This document shows positions 40,385 to 52,900 of a DNA stretch of 64,000 nucleotides, one piece after another. The stretch is from assembly GCA_037349315.1 (NCBI GenBank), contig JBAIAC010000001.1, positions 33,666,001 through 33,730,000 on the forward strand, written 5' to 3'. Below the pieces are notes generated by a model. It did not search any database. It saw only the letters and a list, made by a program, of their open reading frames with translations, and was not told the DNA's origin. Source of the DNA: Chelydra serpentina. Taxonomy: Eukaryota; Chordata; Testudines; Chelydridae. Each line of letters opens with the position of its first letter. Positions within the stretch are counted from its first letter, which is position 1. The position numbers and the translations under genes are program-made.

Positions 40385-42807
40385 TCAGCGTCTGCAACCT
40401 CGAGTCTGTTTTCTCCGAAAACAGGCCCCGTCCATTGAAAGGCAGGTCCTGAATGGTATATTCACCTCCGGAGGGAGGGTGGAGTACTGAAGCCAGGAGA
40501 TAAGCCGCATGGCGACTCCTGAAGCTATTATCCTGGCCGCTGAGTCGGCTATGTCCAAGGAGGCCTGTAATGATGTTCTGGCCACCTTCTTGCCCTCCTC
40601 TATCAAGGCTGAGTACTCCTGCCTGGACTCCTGGGGTACAAATTCTTTGAATTTTTCCATCGAGTTCCAGGTGTTTTAATTGTAACGGCTCAGGAGGGCT
40701 TGTTGGTTAGCCGCTCTGAACTGAAGGCCACCCCCGAAGTAGATTTTCCTGCCAAACAAATCCAGGAGTTTGGCATCCTTGGACTTCGGCGCCAGTGCCT
40801 GTTGGCCATGCCTCTCCCTCTCGTCCACAGATTGAACAACCAAGGAGCACGGTTGGGGGTGAGTGTACAGGTACTCAAAGTCTTTCGGGGGCACCATTTA
40901 TTTTCTCTCCACCCCCCTGGCAGTGGGGAGTATCGAAGCCGGAGATTGCCAAATTGAAGTGGCGTTGGTATGAATGGTCCGTACGAACGGTAGGGCTACC
41001 CGGGTGGGGGCACCAGCTGTCAGGATGTCCACCACCGGGTCCTCGAGTTCCATCACCTCCTCCACCTGCAGGTTCATATTCAGAGCCAATCTGTGAAGCA
41101 GGTCTTGGTGGTCCTCAAGATCAATAGGAGGCGGGCCCAAGGATGATGCTCCTGCCACTGCCTCATCCGGGGAGGAGGAGGACGACAATCCCGGGACTAG
41201 AGGGTCCTGGGGCAGGTCCTGTTGAGGAAACTCTGTTGTCTCCAAGCCCGTGGCCTCCAGGTCTGGAACTTCAGCCGATGATTGGGCCGGTGGTTCCGAG
41301 GCCTCCGGGGGAGGGCGGGACACCATTGCTTCTGGTGGCCGGGACTCCAAATGAGCCGATTGGGAGGCTCTGGAGGGGGCACCTTGGGACTAATGGAATG
41401 CCATCGGAGTCCAGAAAGGCCACTGTTGTGGACCTTGGGTTGGGTCCTGTACATCGTCTTGCCAGCGGTTGTGGCCCTCTACCACATGGCTCTGGTCCAT
41501 ATAGTAGCCACTGCCAGCCCTAGAGGACCGAGAGTCCGAGCGAGAGGCCCAAGGCGGAGCGGAGTGACCTTGTAGTCCAGTCCGCGGAGCTGTGCTGTGC
41601 CATGGCGACAGGGATCGGTGCCAGGACCTGGATCGGTACCGGGATCTGAATCGGTACCGATGGCTGTCTCGGTACCGGGAGCCCGACCTGGATCGCGTAC
41701 GTCTTGGCGAATGGTAGCAAGGTCGGTCGTCCGGGGATCTGCGCTGTGACCTGCCGCGGGACCGGGAGCAGTACCGGGAGTCATAGTAATGCCGACCATG
41801 CCTGGAGGTCGACCTTGAGCGGCGCCGCAAGTACGACCGATGCCGAGAAGAGGATCGGTGCTGGGACTGCGAGCTGCGCTGAGGGGGAGATCTGGACCGA
41901 CGTTGGCCGATCGGCACCGGACGTAGCATGGCTAACTTGCCTAGGGATGGGATGACTCTCAATGGCGGTACCGGAGATTGATGCGGTGCCGGATCAGTCA
42001 TCGTGATCAGGTCCCGTGCCGCCGAGAAGGTGTCCAGAGTGGACGGCAGCATAAGCTCTACCTCGGTGTGCACCGGGGAGCTGACGGTCACCGAGCTTGA
42101 CGGACCTTGTGGTACCGGAGTCTTCGGTACCGGAGTCTTAGCTGCGGCCCCGAGCTCAACGGTCTCCGCGGTACCGGAGTCGACGGGGCTGGTGCCGGCA
42201 TCATCGGTGGCACCGAACTCAACGGACCCCGCGGAGCCGGAGTCGACGGTGCAGGCGTCTTAGCTAAGGGCACTGAGCTCAACGGAACTTGCGGTACCAG
42301 AGTCATCCGTGCTGGCGCCGGGCCAGGAGGCTTGGTCGCATGGTCTTGAACCGGCTGCGGTTGCAGCGGCGCCGGGGTTGGTGCCGGTACCGGGCCCAAC
42401 TTTCTTAATGTTGGAGACATCGAACGGCGCCTCTGAGGGATTGCGGCCTGTGTTGTCCGGTGCCGGGGTTCTTTGCTCGAACTTGGGTGCTCCGGGGCCA
42501 CTGACGCCGTACTTGCCACCGAAGTCAGTACTGGATTGCGGTGCGGGGCCAACATCGGGCTAAGTGCTGCTTCTAACAGGAGCTGCTTCAAGCGAAAGTC
42601 CCGCTCCTTCTTGGGTCGAGGCTTGAAAGCCTTGCAGATACGGCACTTATCTGGAAGATGGGACTCCCCGAGGCACTTCAGGCAGGAATCGTGGGGGTCC
42701 CCTGTGGGCATCGGCTTCAAGCAGGCCGAGCACGGCTTGAATCCCGGAGAGCCAGGCATCGGCCCAGTACCGGGAGGGAGACAGGGGAGAAACCCCTTAT
42801 CTCCCAC
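40385..42807 (-). pseudogene. DIRS Gag, copy 2 (five fragments)
   Basis: Pieces at 42088-42807 (start MGDKGFLPCLPPGTGP, Cys/His cluster with CSACLKPMPTGDPHDSC), 41390-42091 (RS domain, many RSRS units), 40898-41350 (acidic Ser-rich), 40676-40897 (DLFGRKIYFGGG) and 40385-40660 (MEKFKEFVPQESRQEY). Frame changes and stops separate them. The plus-strand GCCACCCCCGAAG at 40728-40740 shows the shorter C run at the point where copy 1 is frameshifted. Confidence 0.82.
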
Positions 42808-42959
42808 TACTATTTACACTAACTTCAAACAAACAACTATCAGAAACTATTAACCACTACTTAAAAAGTACGTAAAACTATCAACAATGGTAAACGAGTG
42901 CTAACTAAGCTAGGGAGGTGGAGATCAGCTACGCTACGCTCCACAGTTCCAACGACTGT

Positions 42960-43149
42960 CACGGGCGGTAAGAAGGAACTGAGAGGGCGCTGGGCCGGCT
43001 GGGGTATTTATTCAGCGCCGCAACGGCGCCACTCCAGAGGGCACCAGCCAGCCCACCGAGTGTTGCTAGGGTAAAAATCTTCCAACGATCGTGCACGCCG
43101 CGCGCGCACACCTAATTGGAATACATATGAGCAAGCACTCGAAGAAGAA
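42960..43149. repeat. DIRS copy 2 right terminal inverted repeat
   Basis: Inverted copy of about 36885-37045, including GCCGCAACGGCGCCACTCCA and CCCACCGAGTGTTGCTAGGG, ending CACTCGAAGAAGAA. Confidence 0.85.
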
Positions 43150-43871
43150 ATAATCTTACTCTCCTGCTGCTCTTACCATGTCATTCACTTTCTCATGTAC
43201 TTTCACTGGATCCTTGTCTCTTTCTACATAAAATCGGAACTTCTCATCATTTTTAAAACTCTCCCTTTACCTACATCTCATTATCACCTATCAGCCCAGC
43301 ACTCTGCCCATTCTTGCTTCATTATTCGTTTGTACAGAGCTGTCACTCTTGCCTTTGTGCCTTATCTCATACTGCTCCTGATTCCTGGAATAACATTCCT
43401 TCTCCTGTATACAATTCTGTCCCTCTAAATCCTCCTGACTGACATGGCTCTGATAGTTACTCATTCTGTGCTACTCTCAACTTCTATTTAAAAATATCAG
43501 AATGTATATGATTAGCTCCCTATGCTGTAATGACTTATTTTTACTTGTTTTAAATATCATTCTTTTTCTTTGTCTGTTGCCTTCATGTTCTTTGACTGAT
43601 TACCTTAGATTGAACACTCTAAATAGTAGGACTGTCTCTCTTTTAAATCCTATAGTGTTAAATGTTTATTTTTAACAGTAATAATCAGCTTTGAATAATT
43701 TATTTAATATGAAATCTGGAAAACTTGATAATACAAAGCAATGCATACTTTTATAATAAAAATGATGGACTTTAGTGCAGTCCTACAAGCAGGTACTTAC
43801 TAGGTGAAATAAGAACCCAGATCAGAAGGTGATCTGAACCAGTGAAAACAACAAAATACCATTATACAAAC
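43150..43871. other. Intron stretch without genes
   Basis: Pyrimidine-rich start similar in style to 36400-36825, then AT-rich intron. A short phrase near 43440-43640 resembles an old retroelement but is not classifiable. Confidence 0.45.
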
Positions 43872-43973
43872 CTGAATTTTTTTAATTACTACAGGTGTAT
43901 CCTGGTCCCATACACGAGATAAACCACCATCAGTAATATATGCCTTACACGCTGTAACCATTTGATTTGTAAC
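43872..43973 (-). CDS. Axonemal dynein heavy chain exon (visible exon 2 of 9)
   Basis: 102 bp (34 codons), phase 0, acceptor ATATGTACTAG, donor GTTTGTAT (weak after GT). The peptide includes VTNQMVTACKAYITDGGL and VWDQDTPVVIKKIQ, matching VTxQMVTACKxYIT of DNAH5/DNAH8-type tails. It lies only about 720 bp from the end of DIRS copy 2. Confidence 0.92.
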
Positions 43974-45316
43974 CTAGTACATATAAATGAAAAACAAACT
44001 TTGTTAATGATCTCCAAAATTTTGTTATTATACCTTGAAAAAAACAAATTATATACCTGCAACTGAAACTTTTCGATCACATTTATGTAAAATGTCCTAA
44101 CATATGTGACTTAAGGACAACAGTACAGTATTTTAGATACTTCTAGACCCTGATATAATAATTGAACAAGTCTCAGGCATAAAAGGAAAAGATGTTTGCT
44201 CATAATTCTGCTTCTCAAGAGATCACTCTAACAGGATTCTCACTTCTTGATCTTGGTTTCCCACCATGACACAAGCAGAACTGCCAAAGTTCTGAGAAGT
44301 TTTACCCATGTGGTAGCTGTGTAATATATGAGCCAGGACCTCCACTAGAAGTCATGCAACATTCCTACAGGTGTGTTTATCTATCTATACACACCCTACC
44401 CACACCCACACGTATGTGTAAAATATATAGATACTCATAGAATGTCACTAGCAAAACCTCAAGAACAGAAGACACCATGTTTGTTGTATGTTTTAAACAT
44501 ACATACATACACAGAGGCTACCCAGCGTTCCAACTAGAAATAGCTGCATCAGTGGGTGCAGGACGCATCCATGGGTGAAGGGCAATGTCCTGAGAAAACA
44601 AATGTAGTGTCTTCTCTGCTTGAGTTTTAGCTAATAAAACTCAGACGTTCTGGATGGGGTATTCTAGGCCACCACCTGTTTAGAGAGACTAGAAGCCAGA
44701 GCTCTGGGTCTCCACAAGGAAAGAGTTTGAGAAAAGTTTTGGAATAACCCTGTGAAAGAACCTGGGAAGAGCCCTAGAGAGGCTGGGTAATGTATCTTGA
44801 CAAGGGGGTATCATTTGGCCAGACACAGACAAGTTCTGAGAAAGAAGTTATAGGACAGTAGCAAAGCCATAGGATAAGATTTAAAGAGCATTCATGCTTT
44901 GACCTGCCACCTGTTTTGTCCATCATGGAGCTCTTGGAAAAAAGAAGGTAGGAACTCCACTTTTACACTGCAACAGTTCCTTCTCTTTTTGCATGTTGAA
45001 TAGTATTTGTGGAGCAAGGGACTACTAAATATAAAGATGACATAATCTAGACCTTTGTGAGCCTATATAAAATACTATAAGAAACCATTTGCAATTGCAA
45101 TGCCTAATCTTTTCTTTATGCTTGATTTGTTTTATAGCAATAAAACAGAAGTGTTATATATTTAGTAGCGGGCATCACAGCTTTATAAAATCCTTACCAC
45201 TTTTCACCAAGATATCCTGCTGATTGAAGTAAAACAAGAGTTTCTGCAATGTCATATTCAGAGCTGTTTGCTTTCATCAGTTTATATAAATGAAGCCCTG
45301 ATATTAATGTGCTTAC
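43974..45316. other. Intron without recognised elements
   Basis: 1343-bp intron between dynein exons 1 and 2; AT-rich, no repeat recognised. It is the only intron longer than 1 kb here without a clear transposon. Confidence 0.55.
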
Positions 45317-45424
45317 CTTTATAAACAATGATGTCATTCTCTCTGAAGTATTGTAATACCTTGAAACACTGTGAATCATTCTTATAGCATTAATCAAATT
45401 TTGTATTCCATGTGCCATAGACAC
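45317..45424 (-). CDS. Axonemal dynein heavy chain exon (visible exon 1 of 9)
   Basis: 108 bp (36 codons), phase 0, acceptor TTTCTTTATTTTAG, donor GTAAGCAC. The peptide contains [19 protein letters not shown] and [14 protein letters not shown]; YYNTxERM is a signature of the dynein heavy-chain N1 tail. The open frame continues past the donor towards 45194, but the next exon's VTNQM fits the splice. Preceding exons must lie beyond 64000 or in unrecognised short exons. Confidence 0.92.
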
Positions 45425-45579
45425 CTAAAATAAAGAAATTTTTAAGAAAGTTATGTGAGCTTCTCTCCCCTTACCAAGTTTCCTATTCACAACTTCTAAA
45501 TTATATTTTTCTTCAAATCACGTCTATCAGTCTTAAAAAACTTGTCACATCTTGCACAGAAGACAGCGTTTGGTACTGC

Positions 45580-46255
45580 AGGCACTGCATGCTGAAGAAT
45601 CAGAGAGTGCAGAACGGGGAAGAAAACTGGCAGCATGTGACCTCCAGAAGAAGAAAGAGGAGACCCCATGTACCCTTAATGCAGATAGAGATAAGAAACC
45701 ATTTTCAGGCTCTCTGCACAGATACTATGGTGGAGAATGGTTTGGAAGAGTCATCTGAGGGAGGGGATCAGAACGAGACCCCATTGACTAGAAGGTATGG
45801 GACGCATTGGCCTAGGGATGGGGGTTCCATGACCACCACTCCCAAGAGGAGGAGATGCATGGTGGTGGTCGGGGACTCCCTTCTAAGGGGGACAAAGTCA
45901 TCCATCTGCCATCCAGACCGGGAAACCCAAGAAGTGTGCTGCTTGCTTGGAGCTAGAATTCAGGATGTGACGGACTGTCTGCCAAGACTGAACAAAACCT
46001 TGGACTGCTACCCCTTCCTACTTCTCCACATGGGCACCAATAATACTGCCAAGAATGACCTTGAGCGGGTCAGTGCACACTATGTGGCTCTGGGAAGAAG
46101 GATAAAGGAGATGAGCCGCAAGTCATGTTCCTGTCCATCCTCCCTGTTGAAGGAAAAGGCCCAGGTGTTATGCTTAGAAGAAACACCCGGGACCTTTTTT
46201 CAGGGGAAAGGGCAATACGTCACGTCTACTGGAGATACAACAATTAGCATATGCA
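45580..46255 (+). pseudogene. CR1 LINE ORF1 with SGNH esterase-like domain (N-terminal part)
   Basis: Within ORF 45589-46371 (260 codons) is RRRCMVVVGDSLLRGTKSS (catalytic GDS), then LGARIQDVTDCLP and LLLHMGTNNTAKNDLER, the GxND-like block of CR1 ORF1 esterase domains. The basic N-terminal region RRRKRRPH fits a nucleic-acid-binding part. The reading frame runs into an AC repeat at 46262 and an insertion, so ORF1 is broken; its end resumes at 47171. Confidence 0.78.
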
Positions 46256-46260
46256 ATGAA

Positions 46261-46261
<1 letters not shown>

Positions 46262-46308
<47 letters not shown>
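46262..46308. repeat. (AC)n microsatellite
   Basis: Uninterrupted AC dinucleotides for about 47 bp, at the point where CR1 ORF1 is interrupted. Confidence 0.95.
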
Positions 46309-46310
<2 letters not shown>

Positions 46311-47170
46311 TCCCACCAGTCGATGTTATAGTTACCAGTCCAGAGTTAGGAGCAACCTAGTGGCTTGCTAGGTTTATTGCAGGTAGGGAGGAGCTGGGTT
46401 CTGTCGGTCGCAACACGATGCTCTGGGGAAGTCTTGGCAGGATGAACCCAAAGTTTCATGGTAAAGTGATCTTCCTTCATTGGGACCAATAGTTTTGCAC
46501 CATCATGCTGTAATCAATCGCAGTTTGACGAGTACTTGTTATCTTAAATTGTTCTTCTTATTCTTTATCTTGTTTCTTTCATTAGTCTCTCAGGGAGTTA
46601 TCACATGCTGGTTTTGATCACAGCTATCTTGTCCCCATTTATAGGTGCCTGCCTTTTCTTTTAGAGTCGTCAATCTGCCCTCATCTGACATCTCAATAGG
46701 GGCGTGTTGCAATCTCCTGGTGCCTTTACGTCTGTCCTCGATTCCTCCTTGGAACATCTGGTCTGGTGATGGCCTTCACACTTATCTTCTAACACACACA
46801 TTCCTCATTCACACACAAAATAGAATTGATTTACATAGAACATTTAAACAGGAACATCAAATTGCAATGCAGAAGAAAACAATCATTGCATTCTTTTAAT
46901 TATTTCAAAATGCTAATTTTTAACTTACAACAGAGTGGTGACCCTAAAGGTCTATTACTGCCTTGAAATCAGCTTCAGACACAAGATTCTGGCTGATGCA
47001 TCTTTACAAATGGCACACTAGGCCATTCCTTTCTGGTTTCAGAAAGGGTGGCTGGCAGAATATGGTCAAATAATACATCAATACGTTTCATACATGCTAC
47101 ATCATTAGTCTTTATCCTTCATTCTAATGTATACAAAACACAAACATAAAATCTTACTACTACACAGGTA
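46309..47170. other. Insertion in CR1 ORF1, unclassified
   Basis: About 860 bp without homology to CR1 separate the two ORF1 parts. It includes the duplicated segment at 46908-47014 and AC-rich spots. No ORF with a recognisable domain, and no clear ends. Confidence 0.5.
46908..47014. repeat. Duplicated ~103-bp segment (copy b)
   Basis: About 95% identical to 35312-35416 (both include GTCTATTACTGCCTTGAAAT), in the same orientation, with unrelated flanks. Confidence 0.75.
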
Positions 47171-49240
47171 GGGAACATCGAATTGTGGAAGTAAGTGCAT
47201 GGTTACACAGGTGATGTCGGAGAGAGGGCTTTGGATTCTTCAACCATGGATGTTGTTCCAGGAAGAAGGATTGCTAGGAAGAGATGGGATCCACCTAACG
47301 AAGAGAGTGAAGAGCATCTTCGCAGGCAGGCTTGCTAACCTAGTGAGGAGGGCTTTAAACTAAGTTCGCCAGGGGATGGATACCTAAGCCCTGAGGTGAG
47401 TGGGGAAGTTGGATACCGGAAGGAAACACAAGGAGGAGGGTGCAACGGGGGAGGCCTCCTGATTCATATTGAGAAAGCAGGGCAATCAGCTAGTTTTCTT
47501 AGGTGCCTGTACACGAATTCAAGAAGCCTGGGAAACAAGCAGGAAGAATTGGAAGTCCTGGAATAACAGAGACTTGATGGGGTAACCCACATGACTAGAG
47601 CACTGGCATGCATGGGTATAAACCGTTCAGGAAGGACAGGCGGGAGAGAAAAGGTGGAGCAGTTGCACTATATGTAACAGAGCAGTATGATTGCTTAGAG
47701 CTCCAGTACGAAACTGGAGAAAAGCTTGTTGAGAGTCTTTGGGTTAAGTTTAGAGGAGAGAGCAACAAGGGTGATGTTGTGGTGGGCGTCTACTATAGAC
47801 CACCATACCAGGAGGATGAGGTAGATGAGGCTTTCTTCGGACAACTAACAGAAGTTTCCAGATCACAGGCCCTGGTTCTAATGGGGGACTTCAATCACCC
47901 TGACATCTGCTGGGTGAGCAATACAGCAGTACACAGACAATCCAGGAAGTTTTTGGAGAGTGTTGAGGACAACTTCCTGGTGCAAGTGCTGGAGGAACCA
48001 ACTAGGGGCCGTGCTCCTCTTGATCTGCTCTTCACAAACAGGGAAGAATTGGTAGGGGAAGTAGAAGTGGGTGGCAACCTGGGCAGCAGTGATCATGAGA
48101 TGGTCAAGTTTAGGATCCTGACAAAAGGAAGAAAGGAGAGTAGCAGATCTTTGACGGATCTTTGACTTCAGAAAAGCAGACTTTGAGTCCCTCAGGGACC
48201 TGATGGGCAGGATCACCTGGGAGGCTAATATGAGAGAGAAAGGAGTCCAGGAGAGTTGGCTGTATTTTAAAGAAGCCTTATTGAAGGAGCAGGAACAAAC
48301 CATCCCAGTGTGCAGAAAGAATAGCAAATAAGGCAGGTGACCAGCTTGGCTTAACAGAGAAATCTTTGGGGGGCTTAAACACAAAAAGAAAGCTTACAAA
48401 GAGTGGAAACTTGGATAGATGACTAGGGAGGAATAAAAAAATATTTCTAGGGCATGCAAGCGTGTAATCAGGAAGACCAAAGCACAATTGGAGTTGCGGC
48501 TAGCAAGGGGTGTAAAAGGTAACAGGAAGGGTTTCTACAGGTATGTTAGCAACAAGAAAAAGGTCAGGGAAAGCGTGGGACCCTTACTGAATGGGTGAGA
48601 CAATCTAGTGACAGATGATGTGGAAAAAGCTGAAGTACTCAATGCTTTTTTTTGCCTCGGTCTTCACAGACAAGGTCAGCTCCCAGACTGCTGCACTGGG
48701 CAGCACAGTACGGGGAGGAGGTGAGCAGCCCTCAGCAGTGAAAGAAGAGGTTAAGGCCTATTTAGAAAAGCGGGACATGCACAAGTCTATGGGACCAGAT
48801 GCAATGTATCCGAGGTGCTGAGGGAGTTGGCTGATGTGATTGCAGAGCCATTGGCCATTATCTTTGAAAACTCGTGGTGATTGGGGGAGGTCCCGGACGA
48901 TTGGAAAAAGGCAAATATAGTGCCCATCTTTAAAAAAGGGAAGAAGGAGAATCCGGGGAACTACAGACCGGTCAGCCTCACCTCAGTCCCTGGAAAAATA
49001 ATGCAGCAGGTCCTCAAGGAATCCATTTTGAAGCACTTGGAGAGGAAGGTGATTAGGAGCAGTCAACATGGATTCACCAAGGGCAACCTGATTGCCTTCT
49101 ATGATGGGATAACTGACTCTGTGGATACGGGGAAAGCAGTGGACCTGATATACCTTGACTTTAGCAAAGCTTTTGATACGGTCTCCCACAGTATTCTTGC
49201 CAACAAGTTTAAAAGTATGGATAGGATGAATGGACTATAA
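47171..49240 (+). pseudogene. CR1 LINE: ORF1 end and ORF2 (endonuclease and partial RT)
   Basis: 47171-47370 is the end of ORF1 (non-coding now). ORF2 begins near 47500. The ORF 47608-48165 holds the apurinic-type endonuclease: [51 protein letters not shown] fragments follow, notably 48881-49240 with [18 protein letters not shown] and [16 protein letters not shown]. Stops and frameshifts lie at 48166-48880. It breaks off after RT motif A at about 49240; palm and 3' UTR are absent. Confidence 0.87.
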
Positions 49241-49960
49241 GGTGAATAGAACACTGGGTTACTACCTGTCAATGTGATTACTGTAGTCTGGACACTGAGT
49301 CACAATGTATAGATTCTTCTTGCTTTCTTCAGCACAAAGGTAGCAGAATCAGTCAGAGGCTGATTTTAGTGCTCTTTCTGGCCAACTCTGCTATCTCTTT
49401 AAGGCCTGATCTACACTAAAATAAACTTTTTGTAGTTAACATTTTTGTTTTCCCTCTAGTATGATTATAAAAGGTCCTATATCTACACATAAAATCATCT
49501 CAATTGTTTATCAGTCATGGTACAAGTTGTGTTAAGTAGTCTAAGGATTTGGGGGAAGGGGATTGAAGGGGAACATTCACCGGCAGTGATGCCTATTGGT
49601 TTGGCCGGGGTGTGGCAGGCTGTCTTTCTCCCAGGCATCCTCTTTCTCACTATAGTTCCGCTGTGTGGTGGTCTGTCCTTTTTACTGACTCAGCCCTCCA
49701 TTCGGGTCACACACTCAAGTACATAAAGAGTCCAATAATGTGGAAATCTTCAGAAGTCAGCAAGGGTTTCAGGGCTTCCTACGTGGGTCAGGATCTTGGG
49801 GCTCCATCTTGACAAACATGGCACATCCTGTACAGGTCACAACAGCTGATCGCTCACTATCCATAATGTCTTCCTTCTAAGAGCCCCTTCAGATGTTGTA
49901 TTTACTGCTCACAGAAGCCGTAGCTCCTCACGGACAGTTGCCAGGCAAACTCCCTCTGTT
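49241..49960. other. Unclassified repeats between CR1 and DIRS relic B
   Basis: Contains a Harbinger-like terminus GGCCTGATCTACACTAAAAT near 49403 and an LTR-like GC-rich part from about 49590 (GTGTGGCAGGCTGTCTTTCT). No genes. Confidence 0.4.
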
Positions 49961-52900
49961 GGCCCCTCCTCTGTTCGCCGCTCACTCGGTTCCATGTAGT
50001 ACCCTGGGCTTACTCGGTATTGCAGAAGACTGTCCATGGTACTTTGTCGGTACCAATGGTTGAGAAGGTGTCAATCACTCCCTAGATGAGAGTTTAGTTG
50101 CAACCAGTACCGAAAATGTTGTTAGTACCAGTCTTTTAGAGATGGTACGGTAATTGTCTTTCCCTGGGTACCGGGACCACAGGTCTTCAGGGTACGAGAA
50201 CTAATGGGTACCAAGGGTTCATGTGGTACCGCAGAGGAATGTCTGTGGCACACTGTCAGTACCGATGGTTGAGATGGTGCCAAGCACTCCCTAGATGGGG
50301 GTTTGTTGCACCTGGGACCAAAATTTTTCTCTCTGCCGCTCTTTTAGAGATGGTACAATAATTGTCTGTCTCCTTAGGGGGCGGTACCGTTACTTCAGAG
50401 CCTGACTGCCTGAGCCCCCCCGGTTTCCCCAGGTGGTGCAGCCGCGCTCATAGCGGAAGCGCCCTTCTGGGTTCCGTGCTTCAGAGCTGCTGGTGCCCTC
50501 GGTCCCGAGGTGGCCGCACTGGAGAGCCCCTCTGGTTGGCCAACTACTCAGAGCCCATATGTTTCCGGTGCTATCAGTACCATGATGGCTGCACTGGGGA
50601 ACCCCTCTGGCTGGCCAATGACTTGGAGCCCTTTTATTGAGCCTTTACAGGGAGAGTTTGCTGGGTAGGTTTTTTTTCATGACTCTATCCCCTTTGAAAA
50701 TTAAAGGCTCTGGGGATGATCCAGGGTCAGCACGGGAGTCCCCTGCAGACTGAAGTGCCTTCTCCATAAGGAATTTTAACTTCAGCTCTCAGTTCCTGCG
50801 AGACTGCCGTTTTAGCTGTGGCAGGTGAAGCACTTCTGTGAGACTCTCCCAGGCACCAGACACTGTGAGTGTGTCTGGTCATTACAGGAATCGATTCCTT
50901 GAAGGAGAGGCATCTCTTGAAGTAAGGAGAGCTGGGAATGCCCCTGGGTGGGGGGCTATCATCCTCTAGCAGTGAGGAATGCAGAAGAAAGGTCTTCTTT
51001 ACTCCTCTTTTTTTCCTCTTTTTTTTTTAACTGAAAAAAATTAGAGTCTATTAAACATCATTGGGGGTGGGGGGAATGCCCCCAGACAGCACAGGAAACA
51101 TAAACTAAAGTTCTTTCTTTCTTTTTTTCCCTTTAATCCCAATGGAGTAACAAAAAAGGAAACACTAACTATTAAGGAGAACAAAAGAAACAAAAAGAAC
51201 TATTACTTATGCTAATGATGCAGATAAGGAAGGGACAGCCTCGCTCATTGGACACCAAAGGCGGTTGAGAAGGAATTGAGAAGGGTTCGCCTGTGCAGTG
51301 CTAGATAGCCTCGAGGCAGACCAGAGGGAGGGAGAGAACATCACACGCCCAACAGACACTACTACCAAAAATCAATAAGCCAAAGAAAAATCCCCATCAT
51401 CTCTCTCTAAAGGTGAAGCACAGTAGAAAATGCAGGACACTCCATTGGTACCAGGTGAATGTCCAGACACCGTAGAGGCCCTCAGTACCAAGAACAGATC
51501 AGTACCAAAGAAAGGAGAATCAGGCATCTCTGTCACAGTTAAGTCCCTTGAAAATCTGAATTCCTGAGGTACTGATATGGTGATTATTACCAAGGTGGCA
51601 GCCTGAGGAGAGATGACTGTAGAAGAGAGAGTCTCTGAACAGTACTCTGGAGTACATGCACTCTGAGGAATGTACAGAGCTAGATGATTGCTTGATCTTC
51701 TAAGGTACTGAGATGTTAGATACTGAGAGCTGGGCTGACTTTACTGGTACTGTACCCCCCAAATTTGACATTCCTGCATGCATCCCAGAATTTGTCAGTA
51801 CTGCAGTCAGTCATCTTCATGTGTTCCACTACTGTCAGCTAAACATCACACAGCTAGAAATAGAGAGACAAGGTCATGCACCTGTATGTTTGCAGTTTTG
51901 CTATCAGAATGGGACATTGGGACACGGAGTTAAAGTTCCATGAAAACAGAAGGAATGTTTGGACAGCTTTGCTTTTAGGTGCATCTGACATGTAAGTTTT
52001 ATCGTAGTTACTGCTTTATTGTTGTAATGATTTGCTGATACGGAGAATAATGAATTGTTAATACCTGTTGCACCCAAAATTATTAGCCTATTGGGGCAAT
52101 TACGAGTTATGTGCTTTGTTCAGAGAAAATTTACAAAATGTTTAGCTAGAAAGTGTGCTTAGGAGCAGTCTGAGGAAGCTTTCTTTGGGCAAGGATCTGA
52201 CACCTAATTTCCTCAGCAGATAGACGGAAGGAAGGGCCCACTGGAAGCCTGGCTGTTGATTCCTTGATTTCAGACTTGTTGGGTAACTATAAATGTTTGG
52301 AATGCTGTAAACCTATTGCTACAGTGTGAGAATGTGTGTGTGTGTGTGTGCGCGCGCGTCCTTAAGACCTAATAAATAAGTAGTTTTAGGTTAAAAGCAT
52401 TCTGGATTGCATCAATCATATATCAGATGGAGGAACTGTGTCCCCACTAATTTATTCCTGACACCACCTGGAGTAAACAGTAAAGTTACCACTGCTTTGG
52501 GTTCTGAAAACTCTGGGTAACTGTACCCTCTTAAAAGAGGAAGTCATCTTCTTTGTTGCCTCAATTCCCTGATGGTACCAATAACCTTCCAGAGCCAAAA
52601 TCCTTAGAATCTCTGGGTTCAGTGTGCTGCTAGTACCCGGGGAACCTGCAGCCTCATTGGTATCAAGTTGGGAACCAGTGGGCATCAATGTAGCTGTCTC
52701 AACTGGCGACCAGGATTTCTTAGAAGACATGTCCCTACCTGAGGAACCTTAACTCATTTTCCTAGAGTCCTTCTCAAAAAAATAATGAGTTTTCCTCTTA
52801 GAAGATCTGGAAGAGTGCTGTGCCAAAATGGTTGAGGTGCTCAGCTTGCTCACAGACCAGTGTATGTGGAAGAGGGGGTCCCATGACTTGGGTCAGAAGC

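Larger units (their letters stand above)
36826..43149 (-). mobile_element. DIRS retrotransposon, copy 2 (full length, ORFs damaged)
   Basis: 6.32 kb. Termini AAAAGACGGTTACTCACC and CACTCGAAGAAGAA, internal complementary region about 37073-37175, inverted repeats about 36885-37045 and 42960-43149. Domain order as in copy 1. Gag is broken into five pieces, the RT box is YLDN, the recombinase first Arg is Cys, and a one-base deletion near 38605 shifts the methyltransferase-like region. The inverted repeats differ from copies 1 and 3 (GTATTTATTCAGC in place of the TATATA box), so it belongs to a different subfamily or age. Confidence 0.92.
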
